From: an uncultured Alphaproteobacteria bacterium
GTDB taxonomy: Bacteria; Pseudomonadota; Alphaproteobacteria; Rs-D84
Assembly (NCBI GenBank): GCA_944389265.1
Contig: CALXLS010000001.1
Location: forward strand, 1-64,000
Length of the DNA stretch: 64,000 nucleotides
Direction: 5' to 3'
Part shown: piece by piece, positions 35,358 to 43,118 of the stretch
How positions within the stretch are numbered: the stretch's first letter is position 1
Layout: each line of letters starts with the position of its first letter
Notes under the pieces: generated by a model
Database searches by the model: none
What the model saw: only the letters and a program-made list of their open reading frames with translations
What the model was told of the DNA's origin: nothing
Program-made: the position numbers and the translations under genes

Positions 35358-36078
35358 TATTTAATACTCTTTTACTATTTTCATAAACTTGCGTTATAAA
35401 GTCTGATTTTTTTGCGTCACGCATTTCTGCAAGTTTTTCTGCAACTTTTATAACATTTTCTATTTTTTCGTTGTCGCTTTCAACAAGTATCCTGTCATAC
35501 GGTGTTGCAACAGCAGATTCTTTTAACTTATTGTGCCCATCTGTAAAAACAAGTGGTGAATAAGAAAAATATACATTACCCAAACACAACAACCTTCCCA
35601 TAACATCCGCGCCACCGTTATAAGAATGAAATATTAGTTTTGGTGGGATTTCTTTTCCGCGTTCCTTTAATATATGCAACATTTTGTCCCACACACCGAC
35701 ACAATGTATATTAGCAGTTCTTTTCAACCTTGTCGCTATACCAAGTTGCGCACAAAAGACTTTTTCCTGTAAGTCCATATCTGGCTTATATTTATCAAGC
35801 CCTATTTCACCAACCATAAATTCTGAATTCTGATTTAAAACCTCGGTCAAACGCTGTTCCCACCCTTCTCTTAAATCTTTCACGTTCCAAGGATGAATAC
35901 CAAACGCACATTTTACTGCTGAATAATTTTTTGATAAATCAAGCAACTTTGTCCAATCCTTTTCAGATGTTGAATTACATACACAACAAACTACGCCAGA
36001 TTTTTCCGCACTATTCAGCACAATTTCTGGCTCAGGCACATTCTGTAAATGACAATGAATATCTATATATTTCGGCAT
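35350..36078 (-). CDS. TatD-family metal-dependent deoxyribonuclease/hydrolase
   Basis: A 242-residue TIM-barrel hydrolase. Metal ligands: YIDIHCHLQ at the N-terminus, GEIGLDKY near residue 92, a later HCVG and a FHSYNGG, and LVESDNE near 200. TatD enzymes act in DNA repair or processing and on D-aminoacyl substrates. It is a little short, as many alphaproteobacterial forms are. It is first in a two-gene operon with tcdA and divergent from the methyltransferase operon. Confidence 0.9.
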   Translation of the reverse strand: MPKYIDIHCHLQNVPEPEIVLNSAEKSGVVCCVCNSTSEKDWTKLLDLSKNYSAVKCAFGIHPWNVKDLREGWEQRLTEVLNQNSEFMVGEIGLDKYKPDMDLQEKVFCAQLGIATRLKRTANIHCVGVWDKMLHILKERGKEIPPKLIFHSYNGGADVMGRLLCLGNVYFSYSPLVFTDGHNKLKESAVATPYDRILVESDNEKIENVIKVAEKLAEMRDAKKSDFITQVYENSKRVLNNG

Positions 36079-36128
36079 ACCACAAGGGTAAAATTTATAA
36101 AACGTTTTTCAAGTACAACTTTATCATC

Positions 36129-36241
36129 TTGATTTTTTTACTATTTTATGATATACTGAATATAATTGATAAGGTGGTCTTGGTGACCGCTTTTTTTATT
36201 GCCCCGTTTTATGGGGCCCTTTTTATTTTCAAGGAGCCTTT
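36129..36241 (+). promoter_or_regulatory. Promoter and double-hairpin leader of the cytosine-MTase operon
   Basis: TTGATT (36129-36134) and TATACT (36152-36157), 17 bp apart, predict a start near 36164. The leader then holds two terminator-like hairpins: 36174-36179/36185-36190 followed by seven T, and 36201-36205/36213-36217 followed by a T-rich run. An AAGGAG ribosome site (36231-36236) comes directly after. Consecutive hairpin-T units in a 5' leader suggest attenuation, keeping expression of the methylase-nuclease pair low or conditional. Confidence 0.7.
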
Positions 36242-37117
36242 ATGCAAAAATATAAATACATAAACCTATTTTCTGGCATCGGTGGCTGGGAATTAGGACT
36301 GCAAGACTTACCAATGGAAAACATTTTGTCTTGTGAAATTGATAAGTATGCACGTCAAACTTTCCTTGCTAATTTTCCCGACCTGCCCTGCATAAAAAAT
36401 AATAAATACCCTACGGATATTCGCAAACTTAACCCGCATGACATACCAGAATTTGATATTCTGGTTGGCAGCCCACCATGTCAATCTTTCTCAACCGCAG
36501 GACTTCGTAAAGGCTTAAAAGATTATAAAGACGATAAAGGCAATATGTTCTTCTATGTCTTGAACATTATTAAACACCACCGTCCCAAAGCATTTATTCT
36601 GGAAAATGTAAAGGGATTACTTACAGCCGAAGGTGGTAGAAGTTTTCGTATTATTCACGACTTATTTCGTAATGCAGGTTATTCGTTTCATTATAAAGTA
36701 ATAAAAGGTTGTGATTGTGGAATTCCACAGGTCCGACAGCGCGTCTTTATGGTCGGATTTCGTGACGAGAATCAAGAAACAAGCACATTTCAGTTTCCAT
36801 CCCCAGTTCCACTTAAATTTACTATGCGTGATGTGTTTAAGTGTAAAACTTGCAATAGAGATATTGGGCATACAGTTATGACAACCCGCCACAACAAAAA
36901 TTATGGAGAACCTTTAAATTGGTCTGCATATATAATTGACGGGAAGGAAAGACGTATAACATTAGATGAAATTCAAATGTTAATGGGATTACCTGATAAC
37001 TTTTTGTTTCCTGTTCCTAAAACCCAACGAATGAAACAACTTGGAAACAGTATAATACCTGATTGTGTTAATATGGTATCAAAACAGGTTCTTTTGTACT
37101 TGAAAAACATCTCTTGA
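36242..37117 (+). CDS. DNA cytosine-C5 methyltransferase
   Basis: A 291-residue C5-MTase with motif I LFSGIGGWELGL, motif IV GSPPCQSFSTAG (catalytic Cys), motif VI ENVKG, motif VIII QVRQRVFMVG and the final motif X near LGNSI. The target-recognition region (about 185-235) is short and includes a CKTC pair. It modifies a specific DNA sequence and here precedes an exported PLD-family nuclease, making a modification partner likely. A strong ribosome site follows a double-hairpin leader. All catalytic motifs are intact. Confidence 0.95.
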   Translation: MQKYKYINLFSGIGGWELGLQDLPMENILSCEIDKYARQTFLANFPDLPCIKNNKYPTDIRKLNPHDIPEFDILVGSPPCQSFSTAGLRKGLKDYKDDKGNMFFYVLNIIKHHRPKAFILENVKGLLTAEGGRSFRIIHDLFRNAGYSFHYKVIKGCDCGIPQVRQRVFMVGFRDENQETSTFQFPSPVPLKFTMRDVFKCKTCNRDIGHTVMTTRHNKNYGEPLNWSAYIIDGKERRITLDEIQMLMGLPDNFLFPVPKTQRMKQLGNSIIPDCVNMVSKQVLLYLKNIS

Positions 37118-37134
37118 TTGGCAACTATTCTTTT

Positions 37135-38157
37135 ATGAAAAAAATATTTGTGCTTTTTTTCAGTGTTTTTATGTTGATATTCCATAGTGCCACAGCATTT
37201 GAAATATCAGACATAAAAAAATATCCTGCTATTGTTGTTAAAACAATGGTTGAAAGTGATACGCTTCATAAAACAACAAGTAAGAAAACAGAAATACGAA
37301 ATGGCGAGGCTTTACGAAAAATTCTAGGCGATGAAAAGGTAAAATTTGATACAGAATATGTATATATAGGTGATAAAAAAATAGAAGAAGAAGGTTATAC
37401 CACCTGGTATCATTACACAAGCCCGAAATCAAAAACTCAAAAGCCTGTTTATCATTTGTATTATCAAAAGAAACGTCCTATGTACGAAGGACAAGTTGGT
37501 GATACATTGGCCGTTATACGAAAATCTGATAGTGAGATAGTTTTACTTATTGTAAAGCAAGATAGTGATGCAGAAAAAGAATTATATGAAATTATCGGTA
37601 TGCTGCCAAAACATACAGAAAATAAAGGATCTACATTTTGGCAACGTTTATGGAATACAGAATCAAAACGAACCGAAGATTATGAATTAGAAGAAGAAAC
37701 TTTATCACTACCTGCAATACCAGAAAAATCTTGGGTGCGTGTTTATTTCACCCCAGGCACAGATTGTGAAAACAACATTGTTGCTGAAATCAACAATGCT
37801 AAAAAGATTGATATCGCTGTTTATTCTATAACAAACCAAAATATAGTTGATGCTATAATAGAAGCAAAAGAACGTGGTGCAAAAATAAGGGTTATAACAG
37901 ACAGATTACAATCAAAAGGCAAACATTCGTTAGTTGACGAACTTTCTGATGCAGGTATCCCCGTTATAACAAATGTTGGACATAAGATTATGCACAATAA
38001 GTTTGCTATATTTGACGGTAAAAGAATAGAAAGCGGCAGTTATAACTGGACTGAAAGCGCAACAGAATCAAACGCAGAAAATTGTACGTTCTTTGAACAA
38101 AAAAATAAAACCTTCTCTAAACAGTTTGAATATCTTTGGGATTTATATCAAAAATAA
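37135..38157 (+). CDS. Exported PLD-family nuclease 1 with N-terminal recognition-like domain
   Basis: The ATG at 37135 begins a canonical signal peptide (MKKIFVLFF...SATA, cleavage before FE at about 21/22). The gene starts 17 bases after the MTase stop; no clear ribosome site, so coupling is likely. Mature residues about 25-165 form a beta-rich domain with TTWYHYTSP and GDTLAVIRKSD, resembling B3-like DNA-recognition domains of EcoRII-N/BfiI type (inference). The C-terminal half (about 190-340) is a single-HKD phospholipase D nuclease with HNKFAIFDGK at 287 and SGSYNWT. One HKD per chain implies a dimer, as in Nuc and BfiI. Confidence 0.88.
   Translation: MKKIFVLFFSVFMLIFHSATAFEISDIKKYPAIVVKTMVESDTLHKTTSKKTEIRNGEALRKILGDEKVKFDTEYVYIGDKKIEEEGYTTWYHYTSPKSKTQKPVYHLYYQKKRPMYEGQVGDTLAVIRKSDSEIVLLIVKQDSDAEKELYEIIGMLPKHTENKGSTFWQRLWNTESKRTEDYELEEETLSLPAIPEKSWVRVYFTPGTDCENNIVAEINNAKKIDIAVYSITNQNIVDAIIEAKERGAKIRVITDRLQSKGKHSLVDELSDAGIPVITNVGHKIMHNKFAIFDGKRIESGSYNWTESATESNAENCTFFEQKNKTFSKQFEYLWDLYQK
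37696..38157 (+). repeat. Nearly identical 3' half shared with the second nuclease gene
   Basis: From about 37690 to the stop codon this DNA matches about 39600-40070 with only scattered mismatches, many at third codon positions. Upstream of this boundary the two genes diverge strongly. This marks a recent duplication or gene conversion restricted to the PLD catalytic half. Confidence 0.9.
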
Positions 38158-38176
38158 AAAAAGATAACCTATTTTT

Positions 38177-38204
38177 GCTCTGGCTTGTTCCAGAGCATTT
38201 TTTA
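38177..38204 (+). terminator. Intrinsic terminator between the two MTase/nuclease units
   Basis: Stem GCTCTGG/CCAGAGC (38177-38183/38190-38196), 6-base loop, then six T. It separates the first methylase-nuclease operon from the second. Confidence 0.9.
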
Positions 38205-38220
38205 TGCTTAAAGGAAAATC

Positions 38221-39018
38221 ATGCAAAGTAAAAAATTGCTACGTGCAAAGTTAGCAAAAAATGACGAATTTTATACACGGTATGAAGATGTAAAATCAGA
38301 ATGCGACAATTATATGTCGCATTTTTTTAACAAAATCATCTATTGTAATTGCGATACAGAAAATAGCGCATTTGTAAAATATTTTACCGAACTTAAACAA
38401 AAAAAAATTATAAAAGATATTTGGTACAGCGGGGGACTTGGTGGAATAGATTTTAGGTCTAAAACATCTATAAAATTATTAAAAAAGGCGGATTTAATAA
38501 TAACAAATCCGCCTTTTTCTTTATTCCGTGAATTTCTGGATTTACTTATAAAGTACGACAAAAAATTCTTAATAATTGGTAATAAAAATGCCATTGCATA
38601 TAGAAAAATATTTACGCGCATAAAAAATAATAAAATATGGTTTGGTGTGCGCAAGTGGACTGGTGGAATACCTTTTATTACACAAGACAATAATATAAAA
38701 GAAATACCTGCAATTTGGTTTACTAATCTAAGCCACAGATTCCGCCCTGCATCGCTTTTATTAACTAAAAATTTTAATTCTGATGAATTTATAAAATATG
38801 ATAATGCAAACGCTATAAATATAAATAAAACAGCAGACATACCAAAAGATTATTTAGGCGTCATGGGTGTTCCTATTAGCTTCTTAGAAAAATACACCCC
38901 AACCCAATTTGAAATACTAGGTTTAGATAAAGATTTTACTTATGATAAGGGTGCTGGACTTATAATGGGGAAACGCATATACACAAGAATTTTTATTAGA
39001 AAAAAATCTTGCGCATAA
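38221..39018 (+). CDS. EcoRI-type adenine-specific DNA methyltransferase
   Basis: A 265-residue protein of the EcoRI methylase family. The N-terminus reads KNDEFYTRYEDVKSE. Motif IV is ITNPPFSLFREF near residue 92, and the unusual AdoMet region includes IIYCNCDTENSAFVKYF. It methylates adenine within a specific site. It has an AAAGGA ribosome site and follows a terminator, so it starts a new unit with exported nuclease 2. It is shorter than EcoRI methylase (326 residues) but keeps the core; the C-terminus is compact. Host DNA modification is the expected role. Confidence 0.9.
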   Translation: MQSKKLLRAKLAKNDEFYTRYEDVKSECDNYMSHFFNKIIYCNCDTENSAFVKYFTELKQKKIIKDIWYSGGLGGIDFRSKTSIKLLKKADLIITNPPFSLFREFLDLLIKYDKKFLIIGNKNAIAYRKIFTRIKNNKIWFGVRKWTGGIPFITQDNNIKEIPAIWFTNLSHRFRPASLLLTKNFNSDEFIKYDNANAININKTADIPKDYLGVMGVPISFLEKYTPTQFEILGLDKDFTYDKGAGLIMGKRIYTRIFIRKKSCA

Positions 39019-39044
39019 GAATATATATGTTTCATACTACCCAT

Positions 39045-40070
39045 ATGTTAAAGCGCGTATTTTCTTTTTTTATATACATTTTTTCGATATGTTTCATATC
39101 TTTTGCATCATTTGCTTTCGAAGTTCGCGATTTAATAACCTATAACGCAGTCGCAATAAAAACTATGAAACCGACCGACACAATACGTCCAGATAAAAAG
39201 CAAACCTTACAAATCACTGGTACAAAAGACCTAGAAAAAGTTTTGGGAACAGAAAAAAAAGAATTTGAAACTCTTTATGTTTATATTGGTGAAACACAAA
39301 TAGAAGAATACAGTACTGCAAAATGGTACTATTACTATCAACCATCGTGGAATGGGCGCGGACGCGGTAAATTAAACTATAAAAGAAATTCTATAACAGA
39401 ATCTGGTGCTGCGGGTGATACTTTATTCGTTGCTAGAAAAAACAACAAAGAATTACTTTTTATAATAGTCGAAAAAGGAAATCCTGCAAAAGAAATAATT
39501 TTAAGGACACTCGGATTAAAAAGTGAAGAAGATACAAATACTTCTTCTTTTTGGCAACGACTATGGCGCACAGAATCAGAACAAGCCGAAGACTATGAAT
39601 TAGAAGAAGAAACTTTATCACTACCTGCAATACCAGAAAAATCTTGGGTGCGTGTTTATTTCACCCCTGGCACAGATTGTGAAAATAATATTATCGCTGA
39701 AATCAACAATGCCAAAAAGATTGATATCGCTGTTTATTCTATAACAAACCAAAATATAGTTGATGCTATAATAGAAGCAAAAGAACGTGGTGCAAAAATA
39801 AGGGTTATAACAGACAGATTACAATCAAAAGGCAAACATTCATTAGTTGATGAAATTGAATCCGCTGGTATACCCGTTATAACAAATGTTGGACATAAGA
39901 TTATGCACAATAAGTTTGCTATATTTGACGGTAAAAGAATAGAAAGTGGCAGTTATAACTGGACTGAAAGTGCAACAGAATCAAACGCAGAAAATTGTAC
40001 GTTCTTTGAACAAGAAAATAAAACCTTCTCTAAACAGTTTGAATATCTTTGGGATTTATATCAAAAATAG
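39045..40070 (+). CDS. Exported PLD-family nuclease 2 with divergent recognition-like domain
   Basis: The ATG at 39045 opens a clear signal peptide (MLKRVFSFF...ASFA, cleavage about 24/25 before FE). ATG at 39027, with AAGA upstream, would add six residues. The N-terminal mature half (about 26-170) is only moderately similar to nuclease 1 but keeps the same layout: YVYIGETQIEE, WYYYYQPSWNG and GDTLFVARKNNKEL. The PLD half is almost identical to nuclease 1, with HNKFAIFD at about 288. Pairing with a different MTase suggests a second target specificity. It is followed 11 bases later by the VanX-like gene. Confidence 0.88.
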   Translation: MLKRVFSFFIYIFSICFISFASFAFEVRDLITYNAVAIKTMKPTDTIRPDKKQTLQITGTKDLEKVLGTEKKEFETLYVYIGETQIEEYSTAKWYYYYQPSWNGRGRGKLNYKRNSITESGAAGDTLFVARKNNKELLFIIVEKGNPAKEIILRTLGLKSEEDTNTSSFWQRLWRTESEQAEDYELEEETLSLPAIPEKSWVRVYFTPGTDCENNIIAEINNAKKIDIAVYSITNQNIVDAIIEAKERGAKIRVITDRLQSKGKHSLVDEIESAGIPVITNVGHKIMHNKFAIFDGKRIESGSYNWTESATESNAENCTFFEQENKTFSKQFEYLWDLYQK

Positions 40071-40081
40071 GTGGTATTTTA

Positions 40082-40804
40082 ATGAAATACAAAGTTTATA
40101 TTTCTGTTATATTATGGCATTTAGGAACACGTAAAATTTTACCTTCAGAATATATAAACAAAAAAACTATTAAAGATACTGCCTGTCCACTTATAGATAT
40201 TTCTAAAGACAAGCGTTTTTCTTTTGATGAAATGGCTTTAAGTCGTGGTGGTTGTTGGGTTCGCGCAGATTTATTATCGATGCTTCATAGCGCAGCTGAC
40301 AAATTGCCTGACGGCATAAAACTTCATTTCTTTTGTGGTTGGCGCCACCCAGCCGTTCAATGGGCTGCATGGGAAAGGGTTTTGGCACAAAAACGAAAGG
40401 CTTTCCCCGAACTAACAGAACAAGAAATAATAAGAATTACAAGAATGACCGTAGCGGACCCTTCTCGTGGTGGGTTCGGTCCACATCAAACAGGTGGCGC
40501 GATTGATGTCGCGCTTATAAAAGACGGCGAACTTTTAGATATGGGGACAACTTTTGACCACCATGGAATTAAAAGCCAAACTAAGTATAAAAATATAACA
40601 AAACAACAAAAACAAAACAGAAAAGCTTTATTTGACGCACTTACCGCCTCAGGTTTCTTTAACTACCCTGCAGAATGGTGGCATTATAGTTACGGTGACA
40701 GAATGTGGGCGGTGTATAACAATAAACCTTTTGCAATTTATGGTAAAATAGAGAATAAGCACTATAAGCTAACCCCAGAAGAAATAAAATATACAAAAAA
40801 ATAA
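40082..40804 (+). CDS. VanX/DdpX-like D-alanyl-D-alanine dipeptidase
   Basis: The ATG at 40082 has GGTGG upstream. The 240-residue zinc peptidase of family M15D has GPHQTGGAIDVAL (zinc His and Asp) near residue 138 and PAEWWHYSYGDRMWA (catalytic Glu and zinc His) near 200. VanX-type enzymes cleave D-Ala-D-Ala or related peptidoglycan-derived dipeptides. There is no clear signal peptide, so it is probably cytoplasmic and acts in cell-wall recycling. Its closeness to the nuclease gene suggests read-through transcription rather than shared function. Confidence 0.92.
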   Translation: MKYKVYISVILWHLGTRKILPSEYINKKTIKDTACPLIDISKDKRFSFDEMALSRGGCWVRADLLSMLHSAADKLPDGIKLHFFCGWRHPAVQWAAWERVLAQKRKAFPELTEQEIIRITRMTVADPSRGGFGPHQTGGAIDVALIKDGELLDMGTTFDHHGIKSQTKYKNITKQQKQNRKALFDALTASGFFNYPAEWWHYSYGDRMWAVYNNKPFAIYGKIENKHYKLTPEEIKYTKK

Positions 40805-40806
40805 AA

Positions 40807-40828
40807 AACCTGCTGAAATCAACAGGTT
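40807..40828 (-). terminator. Intrinsic terminator after tRNA-Lys
   Basis: Stem AACCTG/CAGGTT (40807-40812/40823-40828) followed on the minus strand by a U-run. It ends the tRNA-Lys transcript and faces the convergent VanX-like gene. Confidence 0.75.
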
Positions 40829-40832
40829 ATCT

Positions 40833-40908
40833 TGGTGGGGACACAGGGACTCGAACCCTGGACCCAATGATTAAAAGTCATTTGCTCTACCAACTGAGCT
40901 ATGTCCCC
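40833..40908 (-). tRNA. tRNA-Lys(UUU)
   Basis: A full cloverleaf on the minus strand: acceptor GGGGACA/TGTCCCC, D-arm AGCTCAGTTGGTAGAGC, anticodon loop CTTTTAA giving UUU, T-arm GGGTTCGAGTCCC and an encoded CCA end. Confidence 0.98.
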
Positions 40909-41025
40909 AAAACGGAACCGGAAATAAGATTCTTTGCAGTCTCTTTTTCCGTGGTTCGGGGGCAATTTTGACATAAAAAAATATAAATTGCAAGAAAAAA
41001 TAATCTTTTTTTACTTTTTTCTTTC

Positions 41026-41691
41026 TCATATACCGTCCGCAGATTCCTCTGGCATATCCTTTTCTAACCCCGCAGACATTGTAGCACTACTATCTTGCCA
41101 CTCTATTATACGCAAAATTATATTCTTTACATGCTTTGCTACTATTGTCTTGTCCCTGTGAAAATTATGTTCCGTCATCAAATGTAATATCTCGCGACTT
41201 AATGATGATAATATCTGCTCTTGCTCGCTAGTTAAAACACTCCCCTTACTGGCACGATATATTATCTCGTCTATTTCATACCTGTATGCACGCAAATTAT
41301 TCATCTCTGACCGCGTTATTTTTAATCTTTCTGATATCTTCTTTACAGACCAATCCTGCAATTTATTAAAAGTTTCTAAGTGCACATTTACTTTTAAACC
41401 CAATGAATGACGCAAAAACACAACTATGTTTAATATCACAGAATTTACTTTATCCGAAATATTACTGGCAAGACTTCTATTTACCTGACGAGAAATTCTA
41501 TAATTTGTATAATCATACAACAAAAATACTAACGGTATAGATAACAAAGACGCCGCAATATTATCTATTAACCCGCTAACATTCGGGTTTCTTACTTTAT
41601 CTAACGATATTAAAAATAAAGTTATGCCCCCTATTACAGATAATATATACGGTATCGTTTTTAATAAAAGATTTTTCAGCATTATACTCAT
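41026..41691 (-). CDS. Hypothetical two-helix membrane protein
   Basis: A 221-residue protein with two membrane helices (about 12-30 and 43-62) and a long helical cytoplasmic domain (about 70-205) rich in charged residues. It includes ITRSEMNNLRAYRYEIDEII and repeated Leu/Ile heptads. I do not recognise a family. It stands alone between tRNA-Lys and the MFS gene, transcribed from the minus strand. A sensor or scaffold role is only a guess from the layout. Confidence 0.65.
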   Translation of the reverse strand: MSIMLKNLLLKTIPYILSVIGGITLFLISLDKVRNPNVSGLIDNIAASLLSIPLVFLLYDYTNYRISRQVNRSLASNISDKVNSVILNIVVFLRHSLGLKVNVHLETFNKLQDWSVKKISERLKITRSEMNNLRAYRYEIDEIIYRASKGSVLTSEQEQILSSLSREILHLMTEHNFHRDKTIVAKHVKNIILRIIEWQDSSATMSAGLEKDMPEESADGI

Positions 41692-41740
41692 GCTGATATT
41701 TTAATCAAAATCCCCACGACTTTTATATAAGAAGGCTTTC

Positions 41741-42985
41741 CTATACTATATCACTGCCACCAGGACGCATCGTTTTAAAGATTTTCCCTGTCTTATTTGG
41801 CTCGTATGCACATTTATCTTTTACAAACAGCAATGCCCATAATCCAGTTAAAACTAATATAAGCCCAGCAAATAAAACACCATATCGCCAACTACCCAAA
41901 GTACCACCAAACCCAATTAATAAACACATTAACACATAACTCACATTATCCCCAATACTATATAAAGACAACATTACAGGTCTATGCGATGTTGGAATAA
42001 AGTCTTGCAATCGTGCAAATAATAAAATAAATAAACCGCTATATAAGACATAACCAATACCCAAAAACAACAAACCTGATACAGAATAAAATACAGAAAA
42101 AGCAACAAAACTTATACCCAAAGCGCATATCGCACTATATAAAATCCAATCTTTTATTTTACTAAACCTATATGCAAAAGTCTGCCCTAAAACAGAACAA
42201 CCTAAACAAAAGAATGAAACTATACCAACATATTCAACTGGCAGCCCTATTTCTACACCGATAAGACTTAAATAATCATCCAAATACGCAAAATTTGAAA
42301 ACAACCACAAAACCATAGAAACCATAAATATGCACGGCATTTTTCTGCAGATTCTGAACGCCGTTTTCAAAAAAGATAAAGAACGAATTTTTTTATTTTT
42401 TCTGACTTTCTTAGAATTTTTATGTCTGAACTTAATCGCAAATATGAAAGCACTTGAAATAACCAGTGCCAGAACAGACGCGAAAGTAATCCACTCATAC
42501 CCAAAGAACAATAGCAAAGACCCAGACGCAGAAAAAGCAACTGCTATGGCCTGAATATTATAAATTACACCAAGTACTTTTGCATAAATATTTCTATGAT
42601 GTCTGGCACTTAACTCGTCATAAACGACCGTTTCAAACGATACATTATATATCGCAGTTTGCGTTCCCCATAAGAACATTCCCACTGCAAATCCACCAAA
42701 AGTCGGTACAAATAGCCATAGTATAAAAGCCGCTGCCTTTAAAAACTGCCCGAATATTATTGAATATTTATGTCCTATTTTGTTTGCAAGCCATGTGACA
42801 GGGATTTGTGATGCGATTATACCAACAGATAAAATTATAAACAAAGAAGACAGTTGCATATCTGTCATTCCGTTTTCTTGCATAAACACCGAGTATACTG
42901 GTGCCAACAAAAGCATTTTATTAAAGAAAGAAAAACCATAAATACATGTTAAAAAATGCTTTATGGCACTATGCGCCTTTTTCAT
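41741..42985 (-). CDS. Major facilitator superfamily transporter
   Basis: A 414-residue protein with about twelve membrane helices. The MFS loop between helices 2 and 3 reads TWLANKIGHKYSIIFGQ, and a basic central loop (about 195-210, KNSKKVRKNKK) splits two six-helix halves. It exchanges a solute for protons. No substrate can be deduced, and the neighbours give no hint. A GAGGAAGGG ribosome site supports the start. Confidence 0.9.
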   Translation of the reverse strand: MKKAHSAIKHFLTCIYGFSFFNKMLLLAPVYSVFMQENGMTDMQLSSLFIILSVGIIASQIPVTWLANKIGHKYSIIFGQFLKAAAFILWLFVPTFGGFAVGMFLWGTQTAIYNVSFETVVYDELSARHHRNIYAKVLGVIYNIQAIAVAFSASGSLLLFFGYEWITFASVLALVISSAFIFAIKFRHKNSKKVRKNKKIRSLSFLKTAFRICRKMPCIFMVSMVLWLFSNFAYLDDYLSLIGVEIGLPVEYVGIVSFFCLGCSVLGQTFAYRFSKIKDWILYSAICALGISFVAFSVFYSVSGLLFLGIGYVLYSGLFILLFARLQDFIPTSHRPVMLSLYSIGDNVSYVLMCLLIGFGGTLGSWRYGVLFAGLILVLTGLWALLFVKDKCAYEPNKTGKIFKTMRPGGSDIV

Positions 42986-43059
42986 ACCCTTCCTCGTTTA
43001 TAAAACCGAATAACTTATTGTATTATAACTCAAAAGCCTCCTTTTTTGTACTAAAAACA

Positions 43060-43088
43060 TTGAATTTTTTGTCAAAAAGTGTTATAAT
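43060..43088 (+). promoter_or_regulatory. Promoter of the 803-residue gene
   Basis: TTGAAT (43060-43065) and TATAAT (43083-43088) with a 17-bp spacer, 31 bp before the chosen start codon at 43119. Confidence 0.7.
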
Positions 43089-43118
43089 TATTTGGGTATA
43101 AAGCAACAGAGGTTTCTG

